The notes below the pieces were generated by a model. It was not told the DNA's origin. It did no database searches and worked only from the letters and a program-made list of their open reading frames with translations. Below, piece after piece: positions 1-8,104 of a stretch of DNA of 64,000 nucleotides. The stretch comes from Deinococcus aerolatus (GTDB lineage Bacteria; Deinococcota; Deinococci; Deinococcales; Deinococcaceae): the NCBI RefSeq assembly GCF_014647055.1, contig NZ_BMOL01000006.1, positions 62,001 to 126,000 of the forward strand, given 5' to 3'. The translations under genes were made by a program, and so were the position numbers. How positions within the stretch are numbered: the stretch's first letter is position 1; each line of letters starts with the position of its first letter.

Positions 1-165
1 ACCTGGCCCACGTCGAGTCAGTTCATTGCGGAGACGCTGTTTGACGGGAACCGGGCGGTGGCCCGGGACTGGACAGGCCGGATGGTCCGCAAAGGCCGTC
101 TGGAACGTCTGGCCCCCGGATGGTTCACGCTGGGAAGCATGCAAGACAGCACGGGCAAGCAATGA
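1..165 (+). CDS. C-terminal fragment of an unidentified protein
   Basis: The forward frame is open from the first base to a TGA at 163-165 and gives 54 residues of a protein whose start lies left of the window. The readable part includes SSQFIAETLF, then GRMVRKGRLERLAPGWFTLG. That alternation of a helix, a basic helix and a hydrophobic hairpin resembles a winged-helix DNA-binding tail. This is a resemblance only; no family was recognised. It is convergent with the pilin operon that ends at 258. Confidence 0.45.
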   Translation, partial: TWPTSSQFIAETLFDGNRAVARDWTGRMVRKGRLERLAPGWFTLGSMQDSTGKQ

Positions 166-257
166 CGCCTTGAGCAACCCTGCCCACCCTGATACTCCAT
201 TCAGTCCGGGCAGCACCAGCGCGAACGCTTGTGCGAGCAGCAGCGAGCGGTCCCTGG

Positions 258-998
258 TCAGTTGCGGCGCTGGACAGTGACTTCCAGTGGACCGCCGCCG
301 GGGCTGTACTGCACGGCGCCCCGTTCCAGTTGCTTCTGTCGGAATGCCAACTTCAAAGCTCCGGTGGCCGAATCGTAGTTAAAGGGCGTGAAGCTTCCTC
401 CACTCCCCTCCAGGGTGCCGTAATCCATGATCACGTTGGTTGCTGAGGTGTTCAGGCTGGCAGGAACAGCGTCTGGCATCGTGACGCTGCCGCTGGGGGC
501 AGGATTCGCCCTGGTGCAGGGCAGTGCGGGAGGATTCGGTGAGCACACCACCGTTCGCGACTCCACCAACGCCAACGTGTTGGTGTCCGCCCAGCTGTCT
601 GGCGCCTTGTCGGCCGCCACAAGCTGAGAGCGCGGAATAAAGCGGTAGACCAGGTACAGGGAGGTATTGGCGTCGTACTGGTCCACTTTGCCGAGCTGCT
701 GCGCCTCGGTCACCAGCATCGCGAAGCAGGGATAGGCGCCCATTGCAGGCGTCAGGGTGCAGCTCACGCCGTCCACGGTCACGCTGGTTCGCAGATCGCG
801 GGCCACCCGTACCCGGTCTCCCACGTACCCGACTGAGTCCTGAAGGCTTCGCAGGCGATTGGCTTGCCCGGTGAGCTTCACTGAACTTGTCGTGGTTAAA
901 GATTCCACGCTGTTGAGCGCCAGCAACAGAATGCCCAGCAGCCCCATGGCCACCAGCAACTCGATGAGGGTGAAGCCAGCCTGCCGTTGATGTTTCAT
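258..998 (-). CDS. Type IV pilin-like minor pseudopilin (PilW-like)
   Basis: The protein (246 aa) begins with a class III prepilin signal: a short basic leader, then G-FTLIELLVAMG with the conserved Glu at mature position 5 and a hydrophobic helix through about residue 35. PilD-type peptidase would cut after the Gly and methylate the new N-terminus. The remainder is a variable globular head. Size and last position in a four-gene pilin operon match PilW/PulJ-type minor pilins, which prime assembly of type IV pili or pseudopili. Its ATG overlaps the stop of the upstream gene by 4 bp (ATGA), so translation is probably coupled. The exact minor-pilin class is inferred from order and size. Confidence 0.85.
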   Translation of the reverse strand: MKHQRQAGFTLIELLVAMGLLGILLLALNSVESLTTTSSVKLTGQANRLRSLQDSVGYVGDRVRVARDLRTSVTVDGVSCTLTPAMGAYPCFAMLVTEAQQLGKVDQYDANTSLYLVYRFIPRSQLVAADKAPDSWADTNTLALVESRTVVCSPNPPALPCTRANPAPSGSVTMPDAVPASLNTSATNVIMDYGTLEGSGGSFTPFNYDSATGALKLAFRQKQLERGAVQYSPGGGPLEVTVQRRN

Positions 999-1414
999 TC
1001 GGGCCTGCCGATTTCAATTACAAAGACCATCGCGGGCTTCCCTGGTGGGGTGCAGGTCACCGTGAGCCGGCGGCGGCCCACTGGAGAGGCGGAGCCCACG
1101 GCCTCAACCAGGGGCGCGGCACAACTCACGTTGGCGGGGGGAGAGGGAAGCGGATTGGGTACCTGCCCAGCTGTGAAAGATGGATAGGCGTCTGTGCTCG
1201 GCGCCACGGGCGTCACGCGGGTCAACCACAGCGTCCGTGTCTGCTCGCCCACGCTCTGGGCGTAGCTGCCGATCGTCTGAACATTGACTGTGTCGCGGTT
1301 CACCCTGAACAGGTCCGAAATAATCGGCAGGATGGCCCCGATCAACACCGCAAAGATGCCGACGGCCACCATCACTTCGACCAACGTCAATCCGCTCTCG
1401 GCCCTGCCCTTCAC
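995..1414 (-). CDS. Type IV pilin-like minor pseudopilin (PilV-like)
   Basis: A short protein (139 aa) with a prepilin signal: leader ending ESG, then LTLVEVMVAVGIFAVLIG with Glu at mature position 5. Such proteins are processed by prepilin peptidase and enter the initiation complex of type IV pili or type II secretion pseudopili. Its start overlaps the GspH/FimT-like gene and its stop overlaps the PilW-like gene, each by 4 bp. That shows an operon order FimT-PilV-PilW as in type IV pilus minor pilin loci. The C-terminal head is short and has no recognised domain. Confidence 0.82.
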   Translation of the reverse strand: MKGRAESGLTLVEVMVAVGIFAVLIGAILPIISDLFRVNRDTVNVQTIGSYAQSVGEQTRTLWLTRVTPVAPSTDAYPSFTAGQVPNPLPSPPANVSCAAPLVEAVGSASPVGRRRLTVTCTPPGKPAMVFVIEIGRPE

Positions 1415-1869
1415 TGGATGACCACCGAGCCCATCACAGCCGTGATGCGCAGGGTTCTAGTAACGTTGACATGGCTGGTGCTGGCCACCGTCACGTCCAC
1501 TGGCATGGCGGTAAAGTTCACGCCATACGGGGGCCGAAATGACGCGCTGCCCTGCACGGATTTGAGAGTCAGCTGGGTGCCGGCCGGCATATTGAGCGTC
1601 TCCGTGATCGGCGTACCCGCGCAGTTGGGGGAAGCGTAGGACTGAATCTGATAGCTGCTGGGACCCACCACACTAAAGATGCGGCAGGAATTGGTGCGCC
1701 TGGCCTGACTGCGCGCACGGTCCACGTCGCGTGCGAACTGCTGCACGCCCTGCTGCACGGTCAGCCGTTGCAGGTAAGCCAGATAACTGGGGGTGGCTAT
1801 CGCCATCAAGATTCCCAGCACGGCAATGACCGTCAGCACTTCAAGCAGCGTAAACCCCCGGGTGTTCAT
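1411..1869 (-). CDS. GspH/FimT-type pseudopilin
   Basis: The start used here is the ATG at 1869 (MNTRGFTLLEV). It overlaps the upstream stop as ATGA and leaves the usual very short leader before the Gly-Phe cleavage site; an ATG four codons earlier is less likely. The mature N-terminus FTLLEVLTVIAVLGILMAIA has Glu at position 5. The next segment, with YLQRLTVQQGVQQFARDVDRARSQA, is the helix-to-sheet region characteristic of GspH/FimT proteins. Role: minor pilin that helps start pilus fibre assembly in the inner membrane. Total 152 aa, typical for the family. Confidence 0.88.
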   Translation of the reverse strand: MNTRGFTLLEVLTVIAVLGILMAIATPSYLAYLQRLTVQQGVQQFARDVDRARSQARRTNSCRIFSVVGPSSYQIQSYASPNCAGTPITETLNMPAGTQLTLKSVQGSASFRPPYGVNFTAMPVDVTVASTSHVNVTRTLRITAVMGSVVIQ

Positions 1870-3671
1870 TGCTGGCTCCAAGTGCCGGCGCGGTTAGAGA
1901 AATTCAGGGGCGAGAGGTTTTTGGCTGAAGCGATCATGGGTGCTGGATCGTACGTGATGTTCATGCCGCCGCTGAGCTTGGTGGCCACCGATGGCGACGG
2001 ACTGCCCTCGACGATCACCGCGCCGCGGATCACGGTATTGCCCTGACTCGACATGTTGCCGATCACGTAGAGGATGCCGTTGAACCCCTGGGTTCCGCCA
2101 GCGGAACCCTTGGACGTGCAACTGTTGCTGCCAAGATCAACGTTCCCGGTGCCGTTGAGGTTCAGGTTGCCGTTGACGATCAGGATTCCGGTCCCGCACA
2201 ATCCACCATTGCTTATGCTGTAGCTCTGGGTGCTGGGAAAGGACGACGGCCCCAGCCAGTAGATGTCGTTGTTCAGCGGCTGGGCGCTGGGCGAGCTGAG
2301 CCGATTGGCTGGCGCAACCAGGTTGTGGTACTGGGTCTTGGTGTAATTGTTAAACAGCTGAGCAAAAAGCTCATCGCCGCAGCTGACATTGCTGTTGCCA
2401 GCGATGGCTGCCGGCGACTGGGTACTGCTTCCACCCCAGGCGCTGCTCGGCACCACGCCGCTGGCAACCCCCACGATGGAGCCCGCACTCATGGCCGACG
2501 GCACGTAGCGGCGGAGCGGCGTGCCTGACGCCGCAGATGCGAGTTGAAACGACGTGGGGGCAGGGATGGAATTGGCAAGTAGCAGGGCACCAGTCAGGGG
2601 GTTATAGGTGTTGGCGCCCGCCCCTGCAGGACCCAGGGTCACGTCGGTGTAGCCCTGTGTCAGGTCACCTCCGGTAAATCCCTTGCCCGTGACCGCCACG
2701 CCGTAGGTCACGCCCTGGAGGGTGATGTAGAGCGTGTCATTGATGTAGATGCTGGTGGGATCACCAATCGGCAGGCGGTAGATCGGTTTTCCGTTGGTGC
2801 TGGTGCCTGTCGCAAAAGCGGTGCCGCGCACCGCGATAGGAATCAGGTTCAAACTGCCTGTCAGGCTTGTGCCCAGGGGCGGCAGGTTCAGGGCATTGGC
2901 GGGAACGACGGTCAGCGTATTGATTGCCGGCTCACCCGTGACCCGGTAGGTCTGCGCACCCACCTGAATGACGCTGCCAGTACTGAGGTTGGTGGCGTCA
3001 GCCACCGTCAGGGTCGCAGGCCAGCCGCTGCCACTCAGCGTGCCAGTGGCCATCGCTCCGGAGATGAAGCCGGGAGAGGCCGAAGTGACGGTGGTAAAGT
3101 CGGGAATAATACCGTTGTAGACGGTGGCAGAACCCGTCAGGTTCGATGATCCGCCGGCGGTGATGGCCGGGCAGGACGTCAATGCGGCTGGCGGACTCGT
3201 ATTCATGAATGTCGGGCGGCTGTAGGTCACCCGTTGTGTCAGGGTGGCCTTGGCTTCCCCCCCGGAAATGCCCGTACGGCCTACCGACTGAATGGTGAGG
3301 GTAGAGTCAGCGGGATTGAGCTGGACCACCTTCACATCTGCCCGCGGACCGCTGGTACTGGAGGTGAGATAGAGGGTCCCGAGATTGGCCGTGGTGCCCA
3401 CAGGACAGCTGGCACCATCGACGTTGCTGCCCTGGACCCAGCAAGGAAGACTGGAGAGGGTACCAACAAAGCCCCCTTCCTTCACACGCGCCACAAAGGT
3501 GCTTACGCCGCTGTCTGCCGCCAGCAACGCCTGGGTCCCCTGTACGGTCCGCACACTGTTCGATCGGCTTCCATGACTGGTGATCGAAACCGTGGTTGCC
3601 AGTACGGCAATGGTGATTACGGACATCAGCAGTACGAGGACGAGGGCGAATCCAGATTGTCGTTGATGCAT
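1866..3671 (-). CDS. PilX-like pilus assembly protein, large variant
   Basis: The start at 3671 (MHQRQSGFALVLVLLMSV) is preceded by GAGG five bases before the ATG and is preferred to a longer frame opening at 3713. It gives 601 aa. The N-terminus is prepilin-like (Gly-Phe-Ala-Leu-Val, then a hydrophobic helix) but lacks Glu at mature position 5, as in PilX proteins. It is much longer than usual PilX. The body is rich in Ser, Thr, Gly and Asn with beta-type repeats and an ice-nucleation-like look, and contains few Cys. Position at the head of the minor pilin operon supports a pilus-tip or adhesin role (inference). Promoter elements lie upstream near 3725-3801. Confidence 0.78.
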   Translation of the reverse strand: MHQRQSGFALVLVLLMSVITIAVLATTVSITSHGSRSNSVRTVQGTQALLAADSGVSTFVARVKEGGFVGTLSSLPCWVQGSNVDGASCPVGTTANLGTLYLTSSTSGPRADVKVVQLNPADSTLTIQSVGRTGISGGEAKATLTQRVTYSRPTFMNTSPPAALTSCPAITAGGSSNLTGSATVYNGIIPDFTTVTSASPGFISGAMATGTLSGSGWPATLTVADATNLSTGSVIQVGAQTYRVTGEPAINTLTVVPANALNLPPLGTSLTGSLNLIPIAVRGTAFATGTSTNGKPIYRLPIGDPTSIYINDTLYITLQGVTYGVAVTGKGFTGGDLTQGYTDVTLGPAGAGANTYNPLTGALLLANSIPAPTSFQLASAASGTPLRRYVPSAMSAGSIVGVASGVVPSSAWGGSSTQSPAAIAGNSNVSCGDELFAQLFNNYTKTQYHNLVAPANRLSSPSAQPLNNDIYWLGPSSFPSTQSYSISNGGLCGTGILIVNGNLNLNGTGNVDLGSNSCTSKGSAGGTQGFNGILYVIGNMSSQGNTVIRGAVIVEGSPSPSVATKLSGGMNITYDPAPMIASAKNLSPLNFSNRAGTWSQQ

Positions 3672-3763
3672 AACTGCCTCGTGAACTACAGGTGAAGTCG
3701 TCGGACCGTCCATTCGAGCGAATGTACGAAAGGAAGTTTAGAAAGTAAATCAGCACAGAACCA

Positions 3764-3801
3764 TCACAAATTTGTGAATTTTACACTGTGAGAATTTCAC
3801 T
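3764..3801 (-). promoter_or_regulatory. Dyad-symmetric operator candidates upstream of pilin operon
   Basis: An AT-rich island in a GC-rich setting contains a perfect 14-bp palindrome TCACAAATTTGTGA (3764-3777) and, 10 bp away, GTGA-GAATT-TCAC (3788-3800). Both use GTGA/TCAC half-sites of the kind bound by Crp/Fnr proteins, but neither has the canonical 6-bp spacing. On the minus strand TTGTGA followed 16 bp later by TACTTT could act as -35/-10 for the pilin operon. Binding is not proven; a Crp-family gene is present at 13729-14508. Confidence 0.45.
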
Positions 3802-4029
3802 CGGGGAGCGAAACATGAGACCCCTGACGACTGACGCTTCAACACACTGACGTTTCAGGCGCAGGAAACGGCGTTCCGAGACGCTGAAGGTGGAGCTGCA
3901 ACGCCTCCAGTCCCCATCGCACGACCTGATTGACCTGGATCCAGTCAGCCCGCATTCCCTTACAGGTGGTCCTTTTGCTGGCTCTCGGCCCCAACCCGGG
4001 GTATCCAGGCCCGTGATCTGAGCGCGCGC
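3802..4029. other. Intergenic stretch without a convincing gene
   Basis: Between the pilin promoter region and the hairpin at 4030 no reading frame with a start site and ribosome-binding site stands out. A short forward frame near 3855-3960 encodes a basic segment but has no start codon in context and is not called. Confidence 0.4.
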
Positions 4030-4071
4030 AAGGGTAAGGGGAGACGGGTATGTCCGTCTCCCCCTACCCTT
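4030..4071 (-). terminator. Long hairpin terminator of the secreted Lys/Glu-rich protein gene
   Basis: GGGGAGACGG (4038-4047) pairs with CCGTCTCCCC (4054-4063). The stem extends with AAGGGTA against TACCCTT, with one mismatch, giving about 17 pairs around a 6-nt loop. It sits 17 bp beyond the stop of the minus-strand gene ending at 4089. No T-run follows, so it may act as an RNA 3' end stabiliser or a factor-aided terminator. Confidence 0.6.
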
Positions 4072-4088
4072 GCCCAGACCAGCCGCGT

Positions 4089-4763
4089 TTAGGGGCGTCC
4101 GCCCGCAGCGGGTGGACCCTTGGGCGGTTTCCCGGGGGCGGGCGGCGTCTTGGCATGATCTGACCCCGATCCAGCCCCGGGGGCCGCATTCGACGCGCCC
4201 GTGCTGGCCTCAGGCGTCTCCACTTCAGCGCCTGTGGAGGCAGGCTTCTCTTTCTCCGCTTTTTCCGCCGCCTTTTCTTTCTCTTTGTCCGTTTTTTCCG
4301 CTGCCTTTTCCTTCGCTTTTTCCGTTGCCTTTTGAGCTGCGGCCGATGTTGCCGGGCCATGCGGCGCCGTCTCGGATTTTCCAGCCGCCGCGGCCCGCTG
4401 AACCGCGGCGATCAGGGGCAGCGTCTGGGTGGTGCCCTGCGCCGTTGTCAACGTGACGAACAGGGTGCCGCCGCCCGTGACCCTGGCCGCCAGGGTGTAG
4501 GTGGTGTCGCCGACCCGGACCGTGGTGGCGCTTTGCAGGTCCCCCGTCACGTTCAGGGTGCCGTCTGGATTGACCGTGGCAACCACGGTGGACTGGCCGT
4601 TGACCTCCGCCAGCAGCGTGATGACCGTGCCGCTGGACGCGAGTTGTTTGAGACTGCTGGCAAAGGGGCTTGGGGTGCTTGGCGTGCTGGGGGCAGCGTC
4701 GTCCGCCAGGGCTGCTCCCAGGGTCAGGGCAAGCAGGGCGGGCAGAAACAGATTTAAACGCAT
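4089..4763 (-). CDS. Secreted protein with Lys/Glu/Ala-rich charged tail
   Basis: This 224-aa protein starts with a clear Sec signal peptide (MRLNLFLPALLALTLGAALA, cleavage about residue 20-21), with GGAG five bases before the ATG. Residues about 25-130 form a Thr/Val-rich beta segment. Residues about 140-185 are a run of KATEKAKEKAAEKTDKEKEK-type repeats, predicted helical and strongly charged. The C-terminus is Pro/Gly-rich. Such charged alternating tails may bind cell wall or nucleic acid, but no function is known and no family was recognised. It is flanked by hairpins on both sides, so it is probably monocistronic. Confidence 0.75.
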   Translation of the reverse strand: MRLNLFLPALLALTLGAALADDAAPSTPSTPSPFASSLKQLASSGTVITLLAEVNGQSTVVATVNPDGTLNVTGDLQSATTVRVGDTTYTLAARVTGGGTLFVTLTTAQGTTQTLPLIAAVQRAAAAGKSETAPHGPATSAAAQKATEKAKEKAAEKTDKEKEKAAEKAEKEKPASTGAEVETPEASTGASNAAPGAGSGSDHAKTPPAPGKPPKGPPAAGGRP

Positions 4764-4953
4764 GGGGCTCCTGAAGTGCGGGCTCCTGAGCTGGGCTCAG
4801 GGTGAGGGCGGTGTGGGCAGGCTCAAACCTGGAGCACCCACTCGACCAGATGAGCGTAGTGACTGCGGCCTCTCGGCAACCTGTCGCGGCAGTGCATAAA
4901 GGACGTCCCTGGCCTGTCCAGACCAAAGCGCTGTTCGCGGCCCGTTCAGCCAG

Positions 4954-4978
4954 AAAAAAGCCCCACGCACGGTGGGGC
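4954..4978 (-). terminator. Rho-independent terminator
   Basis: Read on the minus strand, GCCCCAC - CGTGC - GTGGGGC is followed directly by TTTTTT. It is the best canonical terminator in the left half of the window and ends transcripts coming from the minus-strand ORFs at 5116-5640. Confidence 0.85.
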
Positions 4979-5115
4979 GGTATGCCTGCCGTCACCCGGG
5001 CAGGCCCTGATCTATATAGGAGCCAGCGTAGTGGGCCTGTTGTCACACTGGTCTGACGTCTTACGACAGCAAAAACGCTTCAGGGATTGGCCGACGAGCA
5101 GGCCCCTCTCCATCG

Positions 5116-5430
5116 TCAGCCTCGAGAGGGCCTGGTCTCAGCCTCAACCGCCAGCACGCGCAGGCGACGAGCGAGGTAACGGAGGCTGTCATTGCGCACC
5201 GGGTCAGTGCCAACGTGGTCCAGGAAGCGCTCAGCGATCTCCTGGCAATCATTGACAGTCAGCACCATTCGGGGCGGGCGGCCCGCCTCCTGGCGGTTTG
5301 TTGAAGCGGTCACCGCCCCATTCTCCGCCTGTCGAGTCACCCAAATGTCACGGGTGCTGTCTGCCCTCGGAGTTCTCCCCAGATAGAACCCTCTGATGAC
5401 AAGGAGGTCTGTCCCTGGAACGGCCGCCAA
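5116..5430 (-). CDS. Small protein of unknown function
   Basis: The open frame gives up to 104 aa from a TTG immediately after the stop of the frame at 5434-5640. It includes a hydrophobic beta segment (TDLLVIRGFYLGR) and a helical C-terminal half (CQEIAERFLDHVG, SLRYLARRLRVLAVEAE). It is followed by a strong terminator at 4954-4978, which supports real transcription. No ribosome-binding site is evident for the TTG. The frame is continuous with the ORF upstream apart from a single TGA at 5434-5436, so the two may be halves of one gene. No family was recognised. Confidence 0.45.
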   Translation of the reverse strand: MAAVPGTDLLVIRGFYLGRTPRADSTRDIWVTRQAENGAVTASTNRQEAGRPPRMVLTVNDCQEIAERFLDHVGTDPVRNDSLRYLARRLRVLAVEAETRPSRG

Positions 5431-5433
5431 GCC

Positions 5434-5640
5434 TCACGGTGGCTTCCGCACACCGGGGAGCAGATCATTCTTGCGCCGAAGAAGTTCATGAAGCCCAGTT
5501 GCAGGGTCAGCGGCAAATCCGCCGATCACCACAGCGTCAGAGTGGATCACGCCTGGTCCTGGTGAACTGACGTTTGTGAGCCCGGCGGCGTACTCTGGCC
5601 TGACACAAACCAGGGCTGCATCATCAGAACAGGGGGACAT
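5434..5640 (-). CDS. Small ORF upstream and in frame with 5116-5430
   Basis: From the ATG at 5640 this frame encodes 68 residues (segments VCVRPEYAAGLTN, HSDAVVIGGFAADP, LHELLRRKNDLLPG) and stops at a TGA. The same frame continues for another 104 codons as the next entry. The short segment DAVVIGGF resembles LLVIRGFY in the downstream half. It is divergent from the HNH gene starting at 5646, leaving only 5 bp between starts, so one of the two starts may lie elsewhere. Status as a gene or pseudogene half is uncertain. Confidence 0.35.
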   Translation of the reverse strand: MSPCSDDAALVCVRPEYAAGLTNVSSPGPGVIHSDAVVIGGFAADPATGLHELLRRKNDLLPGVRKPP

Positions 5641-5645
5641 GGAGA

Positions 5646-5957
5646 GTGAAACGCCACAAGACCTATCGTAAGACACGCGACAATGCGACAGGTAAGACCC
5701 GTTCGCTGCACCGCGTCCTGGCCGAGGAAATGCTCGCCCGGCCCCTGTCCCCCGGCGAGATTGTCCATCACCGCGATGGCGACAGCACCAACAATGACCC
5801 AGGCAACCTGCTGGTGCTGCCCAGCCAGCGCTACCACGCCCACATCGAGTACCACCTCCGCTGCGCCAGGCGCGGGATGCCCAGCCTGTTCCCGGAGCTG
5901 TTCCGGGACGTCACCGAGGACCGACGCGGCACGCTGTTCGAGAGCGTCATTCCTTAA
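5646..5957 (+). CDS. HNH endonuclease-type protein
   Basis: A compact protein (103 aa, GTG start with GGAG upstream) with a basic N-terminus and the ordered HNH core: HRVLAEEMLARPLSPGEIVHHRDGD, then STNNDPGNLLVLPSQRYHAHIEYH. The His-His pair, the Asn in the N-x-x-N-L segment and the distal His form the beta-beta-alpha metal site of HNH nucleases. The central region resembles the HNH-3 type seen in phage and intron homing enzymes. It stands alone; no methylase or terminase gene is nearby, so whether it is a homing or solitary nuclease is unknown. Confidence 0.8.
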   Translation: MKRHKTYRKTRDNATGKTRSLHRVLAEEMLARPLSPGEIVHHRDGDSTNNDPGNLLVLPSQRYHAHIEYHLRCARRGMPSLFPELFRDVTEDRRGTLFESVIP

Positions 5958-6062
5958 ACGGAGTGGCCCTCGGGGCACGGCTCCGTTGCGAATGTTGCTG
6001 GGTTTTGCCTGGGCTGACGGGTGAACTGTCCCCCAATGCACGACGGGTTGCTTAAAGCCTGT

Positions 6063-6068
6063 TAGGGT
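6063..6068 (+). promoter_or_regulatory. -10 box of a leaderless promoter
   Basis: TAGGGT lies exactly 6 nt before the ATG at 6075, with no Shine-Dalgarno sequence in front of the gene. The same geometry occurs at 31167, 39745 and 56287. No convincing -35 was seen. Confidence 0.5.
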
Positions 6069-6074
6069 GCGCCG

Positions 6075-6929
6075 ATGCATTTTCACGCCTTCCGCCGCGG
6101 TCAGGGTCCACCGCTTCTCCTCCTGCACGGCCTCGGCAGCAACTGGCGCACGTGGCAGCCCATTTTGGACGGATTGACTGCCCACCGCGAGGTTATCGCC
6201 GTGGACTTGCCGGGGTTCGGACACACCCCAGCCCTTGATGGCCCGGTGTCGGTTAAGACCCTCGCGGACGCCATCACCACCTTTCTCCACGAACATGACC
6301 TGATCGGGACGGACGTCGTGGGCAACTCCATGGGGGGCCGCCTGGCCATGGAACTGGCCCGCCGCGGCGTGGTGGGGGCCGTCGTCGCCCTGGATCCGGG
6401 CGGCTTTCAGCAGGGTTGGGAACAGCCGTTTTTTGACCGGACAGGTCAACTGTCTCTGGGACTGATTCGACTTTCCCGTCCCCTGATGCCCCTGCTGACC
6501 CGCACCCGGTGGGGACGCACGCTGCTGTTTGCCCAGTACTCCTCCCATCCCTGGGACATTCCTGCAGACGTAGCGCTCGCTGAAATGAAGTCCTATGCAG
6601 CGTCACCCTCCGTGCGGGAACTCAGGCGCAGTTTGATCCTGAGGGGAGGGGACCTGCCACCGGGCACAGCCACCGACACCTTGACCCAGCCCATGGTGAT
6701 TGCTTGGGGCCACTATGACCGGGTGTGTCTGCCCCGGCAGGCATGGCGGGCCTTGCGTCTGTTTCCGCAGGCGCAGGTCTACTGGTTCGAACACAGCGGA
6801 CATTGTCCGCAGTGGGACAGTCCCGCCGAGACGGTGCAATTGCTCCTCAACGTGACGGAGCGGACCACTCGGCCGGATGCCGCAAAGGGCGCCGAGGCGG
6901 TTGACCAGGGCGTGCAGCCTTCGCTCTAG
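6075..6929 (+). CDS. Alpha/beta hydrolase
   Basis: The 284-aa protein has the alpha/beta hydrolase fold landmarks: LLLLHGLGSNWRTWQ (oxyanion-hole HG motif, near residue 18), the strand VIAVDLPGFGHT, the nucleophile elbow GNSMGG (Ser about residue 87), and a C-terminal His in HSGHCPQWD (about residue 250). No signal peptide, so it is cytoplasmic. It is likely an esterase, lipase or C-C hydrolase; the substrate cannot be read from sequence. The gene is monocistronic as seen and appears to start transcription at or next to its ATG. Confidence 0.88.
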   Translation: MHFHAFRRGQGPPLLLLHGLGSNWRTWQPILDGLTAHREVIAVDLPGFGHTPALDGPVSVKTLADAITTFLHEHDLIGTDVVGNSMGGRLAMELARRGVVGAVVALDPGGFQQGWEQPFFDRTGQLSLGLIRLSRPLMPLLTRTRWGRTLLFAQYSSHPWDIPADVALAEMKSYAASPSVRELRRSLILRGGDLPPGTATDTLTQPMVIAWGHYDRVCLPRQAWRALRLFPQAQVYWFEHSGHCPQWDSPAETVQLLLNVTERTTRPDAAKGAEAVDQGVQPSL

Positions 6930-7145
6930 GATGGGCCAGACGACGTGGTCTGGTGTGAACCTCACTCTGGGCTCGAGCGCTTGAAGCACGTTGAGGGTGA
7001 CCCGGTTTTCCGCTCAGTGACGGTCCTGTTTTTGGGCATGTAAACCACCTTGAGCCGAACGCAAACAGGTGTTTGGGTTTGGGCTGGCGATCGGTCACCC
7101 TGCTCTGCCTGCCGGATCAGATTTCAGGTGCAGGCAGAACCTTGG

Positions 7146-7858
7146 TCAGTGGCCGGGGGTGAGGCCGAACCCCTGGCCATCCTGGGTGACCCAGCCCTGT
7201 TTCACCAGAGCGGCCACCGTGCCGGGATCCACCAGGTGCACCTGTTGACCACTGGGCGTCAGCAACACCACGTCTCCCCACACGTTCAGCAGGGTATACC
7301 CGGCGTCCAGATCGGACAGCAGGCGGGTCAGGCCAGGTTCAAGGCCAGCCGGATACGGGCAGGCGGCCGCCAGTGGGGGAGCACTGCGCCAGGTCGGAGC
7401 TGTGGATGTGGACGCGTCCGGGACCGGGTCCCTGCTTTCAGGGGGACGGGCGCCCCATCCCGGTTGGCGGGCCATCAACTGGAGCAGTGCGCGCACCTCC
7501 GCCAGTTCAGACCGGAGATCTGTGACCTCGGCGTGCAGGGTGTGCAGTTCGGCCAGAATGGGGGCCAGCGTGCCGTCTGATGGACCCTGGACAGACGGGA
7601 CAAACGCACGCCGTCGCGCAGGGCTTTGAGGGTGTCTACCGTGCTCATGCCGGGACCGTCGCGGGTCATGTGCTGTGCCGCCTGAAGACGTTCCACGGCG
7701 ATCATGGGAATCAGTCGTTGATGGCTCGGGCTCGTGGGACTGGGTCTGGGCAACGCGCCGTGCACGGAACAGTACGCATGGACCAGGCGCCGAAGGGGAC
7801 CTTCCGGGACCCCGAGGTGCTCTGCCAGGACCTTGAAGGTCACGAAATCCACGCTCAC
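7146..7858 (-). pseudogene. Frameshifted HTH / coiled-coil protein
   Basis: Two reading frames together look like one protein of about 235 aa. The first (GTG at 7858, in frame to about 7590) encodes a MerR/RacA-like helix-turn-helix start (FKVLAEHLGVPEGPLRRLV) and a helical linker ending KALRDGVRLSRLSRV. After that it turns into improbable Trp/Cys/Pro-rich sequence. The other frame (offset by -1) picks up with SDGTLAPILAELHTLHAEV and DLRSELAEVRALLQLMA, a good coiled coil, and continues to a compact C-terminal domain (LLNVWGDVVLLTPSGQQVHL) ending at 7146. No slippery heptamer was found at the junction near 7570-7590. It is either a genuine mutation or a sequence error. Confidence 0.6.
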
Positions 7859-8056
7859 GGAAGAGCCTGTGTCAGGGGCGAACCAGAAGGGTCCAGGCGG
7901 AAGTGTGGAGACCGCCCTTTCACACGGTTCTGGTCACAAAAGGACCGCTGTGATGAAATTGAAGTAGGGGACGTACAGAAGGCGCCGTGAACCGCGGCGC
8001 TGCCAGGAGGTGGGCCGTCACCCACCGGTGATGCAATCACGAGTTGAATCAGAAAC

Positions 8057-8084
8057 GCTCGCCCTGAATGTCTTCAGGGCGAGC
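8057..8084 (-). terminator. Perfect 12-bp hairpin after the WGxxGxxG protein gene
   Basis: GCTCGCCCTGAA (8057-8068) pairs perfectly with TTCAGGGCGAGC (8073-8084) around a TGTC loop. It lies 21 bp downstream of the minus-strand gene ending at 8105, and on that strand it is followed by a T-rich stretch. It is likely a transcription terminator. Confidence 0.75.
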
Positions 8085-8104
8085 ACTAGACCATTTGGGG
8101 AGCG

